A stretch of DNA of 35,985 nt from Cyclobacteriaceae bacterium (GTDB taxonomy: Bacteria > Bacteroidota > Bacteroidia > Cytophagales > Cyclobacteriaceae): positions 1-35,985 of the forward strand of contig PXCO01000294.1 in assembly GCA_003565295.1 (NCBI GenBank). The letters run 5' to 3'. This document shows, piece by piece, positions 26,164-32,713 of the stretch. The notes under the pieces were generated by a model that had not been told where the DNA came from, did no database searches, and was given only the letters and a program-made list of their open reading frames with translations. Each line of letters opens with the position of its first letter. Within the stretch, counting starts at the first letter, position 1. The position numbers were made by a program, and so were the translations under genes.

Positions 26164-26718
26164 TCAATTTGGTTTCGGAGTTATCTTTTTCGTTTTACCC
26201 GTTATTCTCGCAATCAATGCCAGGGTGCCAATGATCAGGTTCTCAACCAATAAGGGCATACCACCCATTCGTTGTTCGTCCCGGCATTGCCACATGATAT
26301 ATCCCATCTCGGGAAGGGAAGATATATCATTCCAGCTACCATCTTTACGTATTGCCACCTTTGCCGCTTCAGTCATAAACCACTGAAAATGCAGAGCAGG
26401 TGCTAAGGTAATGCGTAATTCTAGTGGTTCATCCTTGCTTCCATTCGAAAGGTTGTGAACGGCACCCGGAGGAACTACAAAAGTCTCTCCCGGACCCAGG
26501 ACTTTTTCTTCATGGCCTTTTATACGTCCTATCATTTTGCCAGATACCACATAAAAAGTCTCTGTCTGCTTCGTATGCACATGAAAACCCGGCCCTTTTG
26601 CGCCAGGACTGAATACGCATTGGAATTCCACCGATGAAGCTTTGCAATCAGCTTCCGCGGGGAAGACCAATCTTTCACCATCCTTTTCCAGGTTGAAAAT
26701 TAATTTTTCCTTTGCCAT
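26164..26718 (-). CDS. Cupin-domain protein (first of two paralogues)
   Basis: This 184-residue single-domain cupin has metal-binding motif 1 GFHVHTKQTETFYVVSGKM (HxH and Glu) and motif 2 PGETFVVPPGAVHNLSNGS (second-strand His). A C-terminal helical region (LLVENLIIGTLALIARITGK) is hydrophobic and could contact membrane. It has the same length and domain order as the cupin at 35430-35984, with about 9 kb between them, and both lie next to AraC-type regulators. Such proteins may be dioxygenases, isomerases or non-enzymatic binders, and the reaction cannot be told. The 201 bases between it and the AraC gene hold no convincing gene. Confidence 0.9.
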   Translation of the reverse strand: MAKEKLIFNLEKDGERLVFPAEADCKASSVEFQCVFSPGAKGPGFHVHTKQTETFYVVSGKMIGRIKGHEEKVLGPGETFVVPPGAVHNLSNGSKDEPLELRITLAPALHFQWFMTEAAKVAIRKDGSWNDISSLPEMGYIMWQCRDEQRMGGMPLLVENLIIGTLALIARITGKTKKITPKPN

Positions 26719-26919
26719 AATCCATCACTATTTGTTTCGATTAATTCCAGTAACCCTTTTGACACCAAAAAACTTGACTTCATAGAAGGTACCCCAAAGC
26801 CTGGCATTATACGGACTGCCCATCCAATTTTCATCAAAAGCTTCCTGTTTTTTACCATTACTTAAGGGGATAAGTTCTCGCAGTAAAAATATGTAAGCAT
26901 AAAAGCTCAAAAATTGTAT

Positions 26920-27726
26920 TTAACGGACATTTTCAAAATAATGACCCTCTAATGCGCTTTTTTTCCTTCGATAATCCCCGGGAGTGAGAGCTGTGTATCT
27001 CTTGAACGTCTTCACAAAATGTGACTGATCTGAAAAATCAGAAAGATAGGCTATCTGGGAAAGGGATAAGTCTGAAGTGTGTATAAGCCCTTTGGCTTTC
27101 ACATATTTTAAATACAGCAAGGTCAGCTCTGTATTCATGCCCGTGAGTTGATAAAATTTCCTGGAGAGTTGGCGTGGAGAGTAGCACAACCAATCCGATA
27201 TATGGGCAACCGTTAGTTTTCTGCTCGTATTCAGGGTAAATAGCGAATTGAAGGCCCGGTCTCTGGCAGACACACAGGACAAACGTTTCAACATCCAGTT
27301 TGATAACAGCATGCACCTTTCCTGAAAGGATGCTTTTTCGGCAAGCTGATACCATAGGGAATCAATAGAAGGATGGATCAGGGTCAAATCAACGCACTGC
27401 CGAAAAAGTTCGCCAGGTGGAAAACCCAATATCTGTTTTGTCGCAGCAGTGTTTATTACCACGCCAAAAAGACAATGATTTGCCGGCAAAGTAAGATGGA
27501 TAGGACGGGTATGGTAGCCCTGTACAAAACACCTGGGAATTAAAAATTCAGCATCATAAAGCTGGGCCTGAAGCTTTACCTCCGTCGAAAAATTGAAAAT
27601 AATTTCCACAATCCCTTTAGGAACGATAACTTCATTCTTGAACAAATTTTGTCTTTTTACCTGCCAATATGACTTTACGGCATCGGATAATGGCCTATTT
27701 TTGGGGGTAAAATAGCATGTGCTCAT
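26920..27726 (-). CDS. AraC-family transcriptional regulator
   Basis: This regulator has 268 residues from the ATG at 27726 (MSTCYFTPKNRPLSDAVKSYW). The frame is open 41 codons further upstream, but that part looks unlike protein of this family. The N-terminal domain has the phrase VPKGIVEIIFNFS, seen in the Bacteroidota AraC class with a DUF6597-like sensor domain. The C-terminal double HTH includes LTVAHISDWLCYSPRQLSRKF and LSLSQIAYLSDFSDQSHFVKTFKRYTALTPGDYR. It is likely to act on the neighbouring cupin gene, by position only. The signal is unknown. Confidence 0.9.
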   Translation of the reverse strand: MSTCYFTPKNRPLSDAVKSYWQVKRQNLFKNEVIVPKGIVEIIFNFSTEVKLQAQLYDAEFLIPRCFVQGYHTRPIHLTLPANHCLFGVVINTAATKQILGFPPGELFRQCVDLTLIHPSIDSLWYQLAEKASFQERCMLLSNWMLKRLSCVSARDRAFNSLFTLNTSRKLTVAHISDWLCYSPRQLSRKFYQLTGMNTELTLLYLKYVKAKGLIHTSDLSLSQIAYLSDFSDQSHFVKTFKRYTALTPGDYRRKKSALEGHYFENVR

Positions 27727-28149
27727 CTTGGACTGTTCAATTGTGCGTTTTGATTGATAAAGGGCTTCGGTGGCTTGGCCACCATTCTTCCCCACTGCTT
27801 TTTGAAGATCATCTTTAGCCGATATCCGTATCCATCTTACCCTTACCAAATAAGGGATCCTTCTGCCTTATTTTTTACAGCCTTCCCAAAAAGTGGGAAA
27901 GGCTCCATCAGATGGGAAGAGATTTTTGATCCCAGTCCCATAGGATATTTGTATGAGGTTTATTGCTGACAATGTATTTACCCCAATTACTTCTAAAATA
28001 ATTATTTTATTCTATATAAAACAATAAAAATGCGTATAAGTACGGTTTCGAATGATTGGTAGGTTGGTAAATGGAAAAGTAACTGGAAAACCATCTAATT
28101 GATTCTGAAGCAGGTTTATCGGGGGAACGCTGAAAATACATCTCATCAA

Positions 28150-28180
28150 AAATCAGGGAAATCCCTAAATCAAATAAATC
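28150..28180 (+). repeat. Four AAATC words spaced 8-9 bases apart
   Basis: AAATC begins at 28150, 28159, 28167 and 28176 (steps of 9, 8 and 9) in front of CAGTGGTTCAGACAA. It reads as a short degenerate tandem repeat of the kind scattered between genes in Cytophagales. That comparison is from memory and not verified. Confidence 0.4.
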
Positions 28181-28261
28181 AGTGGTTCAGACAATGTGGT
28201 AATTTTGTAAATATCGCTAGTCATTGTATCCTTTCATCAGCAGTACCCGTGTTGCCTCCCG

Positions 28262-28322
28262 TTAGATCTGCTTGCGGGTCTTCTCTATTTATAGACCCGG
28301 CAGTTCGGTTTCGCCCATCTAA
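28262..28322. repeat. Nested inverted repeat immediately upstream of the RAYT pseudogene
   Basis: TTAGAT (28262-28267) pairs with ATCTAA (28317-28322). Inside, CTGC (28268-28271) pairs with GCAG (28300-28303) and CGGGTC (28275-28280) with GACCCG (28294-28299). It ends 11 bases before the transposase ATG, the position where a RAYT-recognised REP hairpin could lie. Recognition by the transposase is inference. Confidence 0.5.
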
Positions 28323-28333
28323 AACGTACTGCC

Positions 28334-29052
28334 ATGGTTAAATTCCGAAACAAATACCGCATCGCCTCTGCCCGTGCCCAATGGGTGGGATTACGGGTGG
28401 AACGGGGCATATTTTATTACCATCTGCACAAAAAATAGAAAATATTTTTTTGGGGAAGTTAAAAACGGTGAAATGGAATTGTCTCATTTAGGCGTGGTTG
28501 TCGATATTTTATGGCACGAAATTCCAAATCATTCAAAATATGTGGAATTGGGTGATTTTGTGGCGATGCCCAATCATATTCATGGGATAATGATTTTGGA
28601 TAAACCGGGTGGTGTTGATGTAAATGGTTCCAACGTAGAGAAAGGGCATGCCCTTTCTCTACTACAAACGTCCGACCAAACGTCACAATCACCAACCAAA
28701 GGTCAAATACGGTTGCAAAATATTGGAAAAAATACGGTTTCATCCATAATAGGTTCCTACAAATCTGCCGTTACCAAACACGCCAACCGATGGGTTGGAA
28801 AATGGTTGGCAATCCCGCTTCCATGACCATATCATCCGCAATGATGCGGAATATCAGCGCATAACTGATTATATCATTAATAATCCAGGCAAGGAAGACA
28901 CTTTTGTATTGGATTTTGCCAACGACAGCAAAACAATTTTAGATTCTTTTCAGCCCTATTACGAAGTTACTTCCGTTACAGAAGAAACGGATATCAACCA
29001 TTTGCACGACTTAAAAGCAAGAATGGATCAATTTCAAGTTTACTGGGATTAG
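28334..29052 (+). pseudogene. REP-associated tyrosine transposase (RAYT, IS200-like TnpA), two frameshifts
   Basis: The coding sense runs through three frames. It starts at ATG 28334 (MVKFRNKYRIASARAQW) and shifts +1 near 28385, where a TGGGTGGG run has one extra G. It continues as WDYGWNGAYFITICTKNR through MPNHIHGIMIL to TVSSIIGSYKSAVTKHANR. Near 28790 it shifts again and ends ENGWQSRFHDHIIRNDAEYQ then DYIINNP to 29052. The HUH histidines (NHIHG) and the catalytic Tyr (DYIINNP) both survive but in different frames, so the product is not made intact unless by frameshifting. A 28-base palindrome interrupts the middle (28635-28662). Domesticated RAYTs act on REP hairpins; this copy appears dead. 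Confidence 0.85.
28635..28662. repeat. 28-base perfect palindrome inside the RAYT pseudogene
   Basis: The arm GTAGAGAAAGGGCA (28635-28648) is followed with no spacer by its exact complement (28649-28662). It encodes VEKGHALSLL in the gene's sense frame, and because it is self-complementary the opposite strand encodes the same VEKGHALSL. It falls in the variable region between the HUH motif and the C-terminal part of the protein, where an insertion would be tolerated. Confidence 0.85.
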
Positions 29053-29249
29053 GAAATAGAAGCATTTACAACAGTCATAATATATTTAATTATAAGCCAT
29101 ATACCCCACTTACTTTCAGATCTAATTATTAACCAATTTGAATTATTTTATTGATTTTATTTAAACATTTAATTGTCTTTTAAATAGTGTTTTACTTTTG
29201 ATATCACCTAAACTTATTTTGGTATTTTTATAATATTTATGTTGATTTT

Positions 29250-29624
29250 TCATTCAATAGATGTGGTAATATTTCCTTTATCTTTATATAAAAACTTAAT
29301 CATTATAAGTAGTATGCTCGTTCCAATTAAAGCAAAAAGTAAATCTTTAATAATTGGCTTATCATAAAAAATATAATCAAATAAGATTCTTAATAAAGCA
29401 AATAAGAAAAAAATAATTGCATCTTTGTGCTTGCCAAAAGCAGGCTTTCCGAAAAAAAAATGCACCATAAAATAAAGAAGTGGGACAAAGAAAAGGTAAA
29501 ATATCCCTTGGTCTATTCCCAAAATATATTCAGTTCCCATTACAAATTTAGAATAGTAATAGGATGTAAGATAGCCAATCCCTAAAAGTATCAAGCTGAT
29601 GATAAAACTTTTTAAACGTGACAT
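29250..29624 (-). CDS. Small multi-pass membrane protein, possible immunity factor
   Basis: This 124-residue, strongly hydrophobic protein has about four membrane segments (near residues 7-24, 38-58, 67-87 and 92-112), a basic start MSRLKSF and a charged tail KDKGNITTSIE. I recognise no family. It lies downstream of the two double-glycine peptide genes on the same strand, separated by 100 bases containing a 13-bp inverted repeat. Small membrane proteins at this place in class II bacteriocin loci are often self-immunity proteins, which is the reason for the suggestion. The surrounding DNA is much more AT-rich than the rest of the window (11 G/C in the 60 bases 29161-29220), which hints at transfer. 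Confidence 0.65.
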   Translation of the reverse strand: MSRLKSFIISLILLGIGYLTSYYYSKFVMGTEYILGIDQGIFYLFFVPLLYFMVHFFFGKPAFGKHKDAIIFFLFALLRILFDYIFYDKPIIKDLLFALIGTSILLIMIKFLYKDKGNITTSIE

Positions 29625-29640
29625 TTTCTAGCAAAATTGA

Positions 29641-29696
29641 TTGTCTAAAAGGCTGTCGAATTTTTAAAGTCAATAATTTAACGGCCTTTTAGACAA
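29641..29696. repeat. 13-bp perfect inverted repeat with a 30-base loop
   Basis: TTGTCTAAAAGGC (29641-29653) is exactly complementary to 29684-29696. It lies between the last precursor gene and the small membrane protein gene. There is no good U tract on the - strand, so if it terminates transcription it does so partially. It may instead be the ends of a tiny MITE, since the words resemble terminal repeats of some Bacteroidota insertion sequences. Confidence 0.6.
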
Positions 29697-29724
29697 CTTG
29701 AATTTAATAAATATATTGAATTAT

Positions 29725-29913
29725 TCAAGGCCACAATAAATAATTGTCTCCAAATTGTTTACAGGTTCCTTCAAAGGTTCCAGGGTACTTTTGTCGAGAT
29801 ATGCTTCCAAAATATTCCCCAATTTTTTTGGAAATCCATAAGGTGAATTCACTTCCTCCTGAAATGATCACCATTTCTTCATTGCCTAGGCTCTTAATTT
29901 TGTTATTTTCCAT
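29725..29913 (-). CDS. Double-glycine leader peptide precursor B
   Basis: This 62-residue precursor has the leader MENNKIKSLGNEEMVIISGG (20 residues), with the hydrophobic and acidic pattern of C39-cleaved leaders (Leu9, Glu13, Met14, Ile17, Gly-Gly). It is followed by a 42-residue core starting SEFTLWISKKIGEYFG. The core is amphipathic near its start, contains one Cys and a GxxxG (GEYFG), and ends YLLWP. It begins 12 bases after precursor A and shares its length of 62 residues. The C39-peptidase transporter encoded upstream is the likely processing and export machine. A bacteriocin, toxin or signalling role is possible. No known peptide family was recognised for the core. Confidence 0.72.
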   Translation of the reverse strand: MENNKIKSLGNEEMVIISGGSEFTLWISKKIGEYFGSISRQKYPGTFEGTCKQFGDNYLLWP

Positions 29914-29925
29914 CGTACTTAAAAT

Positions 29926-30114
29926 TTAATTTCCAAAGTGATATTCTTGAGGGGCATTAGAATTGTACCCCTCTTTGAAGGCAGCTTTATGCTGTTCAGG
30001 GTTGGTGATTATTTCTATGATTGCACTCACAAAGAAAATACCAATGTATTTCCAGACAATACCTCCATTAATTTCTTTCATTTCGAATGAATCTAATTCT
30101 TTAAATTTTTCCAT
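29926..30114 (-). CDS. Double-glycine leader peptide precursor A
   Basis: This 62-residue precursor is read from the ATG at 30114. The frame is open 13 codons further up, but the leader pattern starts here: MEKFKELDSFEMKEINGG (18 residues) matches the consensus of double-glycine bacteriocin leaders (FKEL, EM, INGG). The 44-residue core begins IVWKYIGIFFVSAIIEIITN, a hydrophobic helix that could insert in membranes, and ends in a polar Asn/Gln/His-rich tail. The core has no Cys. It lies 66 bases after the HTH gene and 12 before precursor B. Cleavage after Gly-Gly by the neighbouring C39 transporter is inferred. Confidence 0.75.
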   Translation of the reverse strand: MEKFKELDSFEMKEINGGIVWKYIGIFFVSAIIEIITNPEQHKAAFKEGYNSNAPQEYHFGN

Positions 30115-30180
30115 TTTTAATAACTTAAAATTTATCTCAATTTTCCCGGGCATTAAGTTTTCCCAATCTCAGCCAGTCAA

Positions 30181-30540
30181 TTAAGAAAAAATCCTGTTCG
30201 ACCAGTGATCATACCTTAAATTTATTCCCTGTCCGTCTAAAAATATGGATTTTAAGGAAAAGTTTGTACTTCCGGCCATAAGTTCTATGGATTCCCGCTC
30301 CGTAAGGACCTTTACTGAAAAATGGACATCTATTCCTTTACAATTCCGGTAAATAAAAGAATCCGCTTTCTTTGAAAACCTAATCTCCACCCCCTGATCC
30401 CTTAACTCCTCCAACATCAAATACAATTTTGACCGGCTTACCCCAAGCCGCTTTGCCAATGCCTCCGGGGAACCTGTACGCTCCTCCCTTACCAACTTGT
30501 TCAATAGCTGAAACCGCTCTAATTGTCTTATAAATTCCAT
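30181..30540 (-). CDS. Small HTH protein of the peptide-export cassette
   Basis: This 119-residue protein has an N-terminal winged-helix-like segment, QLERFQLLNKLVREERTGSP, then EALAKRLGVSRSKLYLMLEEL, of the HTH_11/DeoR kind. The C-terminal 60 residues (from about SFIYRNCKGIDVHFSVKVLT) are of unknown fold. It begins 16 bases after the transporter and precedes the precursor genes by 66 bases, so it is in the cassette operon and probably regulates it. No ligand or operator could be assigned. Confidence 0.75.
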   Translation of the reverse strand: MEFIRQLERFQLLNKLVREERTGSPEALAKRLGVSRSKLYLMLEELRDQGVEIRFSKKADSFIYRNCKGIDVHFSVKVLTERESIELMAGSTNFSLKSIFLDGQGINLRYDHWSNRIFS

Positions 30541-30556
30541 CGCTTTATGGTTTTGG

Positions 30557-32713
30557 TTATGTGTTTACTATCAAAAACTGCTTTTTCACCATTTCTAAAT
30601 ATTTGCCTTCATTTTCCAGCAACTCCAGGTGATGACCCTCTTCGATTAATTTTCCCTTGTCCAAAACAAATAGCCTGTCAAACTCCTGCACTGCTGCCAG
30701 CCTATGCGTGATAAAAATCACCGTTTTGCCTTCTTTGGCCAGTTGTTTAATGCTTTGGTGAACAAATTGCTCCGAATCCGGGTCCAAGGAGGAGGTTGCC
30801 TCGTCTAGAATGAGGATTTCAGGATTACGGTAAAGTGCCCTGGCAATGGCAATTCTTTGCTTTTGGCCTCCCGATAGGCAAGCCCCATTTTCCCCCAAAT
30901 AGGTACCGAACCCATTTGGTAAATCTTCTATATAAGGCATCATACCTAATTTATCGCATAAATTGACCACCCGCTGCATGTCAGGTTGGTAGTCTCCCAA
31001 GGCAATGTTTTCCACAACGTTTCCTGAAAAAAGGTCAATGCGTTGTGGAACCACCGAGACAAGTCTCCGGAGATTGTCAGGTTTGATATATTTTATGTTA
31101 TGTCTGCCTATAAAGATTTTTCCAGCCTGTAATGGGTACAGTCCCTGAATCAGTGATGCAAGGGTGCTTTTACCGGAACCGCTCTCCCCAATCACTCCCG
31201 AAATTTTCCCTTTTGGAAAAGTGATGCTCAGCTTTTCAAAGACATTTGTCCTGGCACCATACCGGAAACTTACTTCCTTAAAGGAGACATCCCCTACTTC
31301 CTCTTTTTGTATGCTGAAATTCTCCGCCGAATTTTCAACCTCAAGATCCATTATCTCGAACAAGCGATCCGCGGCAATCAGGGCGTTTTGGATGATCTTG
31401 TTCATTTCAATAAGGCTGGACATGGGCCCGGTCAAATAAGCCGTGAGCGCATAAAAGGCCATTAATTCTCCGGGGGTAATCTCATTTTTCAGTACATATC
31501 CTGCCCCTGACCACAGCAGAATAATGGTGAACAGCTTTGATACCGATTCCGAAGAAGTTCCTGAGAACATTTGGTTTAAGCCTGACCGGTAAACGGTTTT
31601 GAGCAAGGTTACAAAACGTACCTCAGTTTTGATATTGGCATGGTATTCTGCACCGAAGCGTTTGATGGTTCCCGCTGCTGCTATGGATTCTACCAGGTGG
31701 GATTCTAGCTCGGCGGAATCCTCCATCAGTTTCCTTTCCATTTTTTTATTCAGCCGATTGGTTATTCCGTAGATCAAGGCATACAGGGGAATCACCAAAA
31801 GCATGATCAAGGCTAATTTCCAATAAAAGGTAAACATCAGCCCAAAGGAGAAAAAGACCACAAAAAAATTGACCAAAAGTCCTATGGAGGCCTCATTGAT
31901 AAATGCCCGTATTTTTACGGCATCGTTGATGCGGGAAATGATCTCGCCTACTCTCATGGTGTCAAAAAACCTCTGGGGAAGGGTGAGAAGGTGTTTATAA
32001 TATCCCAAGATCAACCGGGCATCTATGCGCTGACCGACTTTCACCATGAAAAGGGTTTTGTATACCCCAATGGTGGTTTGCAACAAAAGTAAAATAAGCA
32101 TGCCCACCGAAAGCAGGTTAAGCAGGTTGGCATTTCCTCCAATAAACACATGGTCGATGATTTTTTGTACATAAATTGAAGTGGATAAGCCCAGAAGGGT
32201 GTATATAACTGCGCCTACAAGTGATTGGACCATCACCCCTGAATGGGGGCGTATCAAGAACCAAAACCTGCTCCAGGTGCTCACTTTTTGATTTGCGGGC
32301 CTGAATCCATCATTGGGCATTAAAAGTACCAGCACCCCAGTCCAACTGTCCATGAAATCCTTATGACTCACTTTATGGATGATCCCATCCGCAGGATCCA
32401 TGAGCTGCACATTTTTTTCATTAATTTTAAATACGACCACAAAATGGTGTAACACTTTCCGTACGACTACATGGGCAATCACCGGCATGGGCAGTTCCTT
32501 TAATGCATCAAATTCCCCTCTAACTCCTTTGGCCGAAAACCCCATTTTGTCCGCAGCCTCGATCAATCCCAGTATGTTGGTTCCCTTTTGGTCCGTGGAC
32601 GCCATTTGCCGTATTTTCGAAATTGGTATCTCCAGCCCATGATAAGCGGCTATGGAGGCCAGACAGGCCGCCCCACAATCAGTTATGTCCCTTTGCTTTA
32701 CTTTAATTCCCAT
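30557..32713 (-). CDS. Peptidase-containing ABC transporter (C39 peptidase, PCAT type)
   Basis: This exporter cleaves double-glycine leaders and pumps the core peptide out. It has 718 residues from the ATG at 32713 (MGIKVKQRDITDCGAACLAS). The N-terminal C39 peptidase has Cys13 (DCGAAC), His90 (HHFVVVFKI) and Asp106 (MDPADG), a complete catalytic triad. A six-helix ABC transmembrane domain follows from about residue 160 to 440. The ATPase has Walker A GESGSGKST near residue 510, signature LSGGQKQRIAIARAL, Walker B ILILDEATSSLD and the H-loop FITHRL. It overlaps the adaptor gene upstream by 16 bases. With the adaptor and a TolC-like channel (not in the window) it would form a type I secretion path for the two precursors. 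Confidence 0.95.
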   Translation of the reverse strand: MGIKVKQRDITDCGAACLASIAAYHGLEIPISKIRQMASTDQKGTNILGLIEAADKMGFSAKGVRGEFDALKELPMPVIAHVVVRKVLHHFVVVFKINEKNVQLMDPADGIIHKVSHKDFMDSWTGVLVLLMPNDGFRPANQKVSTWSRFWFLIRPHSGVMVQSLVGAVIYTLLGLSTSIYVQKIIDHVFIGGNANLLNLLSVGMLILLLLQTTIGVYKTLFMVKVGQRIDARLILGYYKHLLTLPQRFFDTMRVGEIISRINDAVKIRAFINEASIGLLVNFFVVFFSFGLMFTFYWKLALIMLLVIPLYALIYGITNRLNKKMERKLMEDSAELESHLVESIAAAGTIKRFGAEYHANIKTEVRFVTLLKTVYRSGLNQMFSGTSSESVSKLFTIILLWSGAGYVLKNEITPGELMAFYALTAYLTGPMSSLIEMNKIIQNALIAADRLFEIMDLEVENSAENFSIQKEEVGDVSFKEVSFRYGARTNVFEKLSITFPKGKISGVIGESGSGKSTLASLIQGLYPLQAGKIFIGRHNIKYIKPDNLRRLVSVVPQRIDLFSGNVVENIALGDYQPDMQRVVNLCDKLGMMPYIEDLPNGFGTYLGENGACLSGGQKQRIAIARALYRNPEILILDEATSSLDPDSEQFVHQSIKQLAKEGKTVIFITHRLAAVQEFDRLFVLDKGKLIEEGHHLELLENEGKYLEMVKKQFLIVNT

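Larger units (their letters stand above)
27727..28333. other. Gene-free spacer with short repeats before the RAYT pseudogene
   Basis: No gene is supported. Elements seen: the hairpin GGTGGC-TTG-GCCACC at 27769-27783 in the AraC gene leader; four AAATC words at 28150, 28159, 28167 and 28176; and a nested inverted structure at 28262-28322 directly before the transposase start. One TGCGTATAA at 28031-28039 matches the core of the half-sites upstream of the second cupin, but as a single copy it is weak evidence. The open frame at 28099-28341 runs through the repeat words and is not a gene. Confidence 0.5.

Noticed and set aside
26728-26910. 60-codon open frame between the AraC gene and the first cupin, with 9-base gaps on both sides
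   Set aside because: It starts with TTG, has no ATG near its start, lies in the same frame as the AraC gene directly after its stop codon, and resembles no family. The operon-like spacing is suggestive but not enough.
27871-27896. Hairpin AGCCTTCCCA...TGGGAAAGGCT as a terminator
   Set aside because: The stem has a bulge and the T run lies on the wrong side for transcription in either direction.
28031-28039. Third copy of the TGCGTATAA core
   Set aside because: It is single, lacks a partner 21 bases away and lies about 300 bases from the nearest start, so chance is the simpler explanation.
28099-28341. 80-codon frame upstream of the RAYT pseudogene
   Set aside because: It runs through the AAATC repeats and the nested inverted repeat, has no family resemblance, and overlaps the transposase start.
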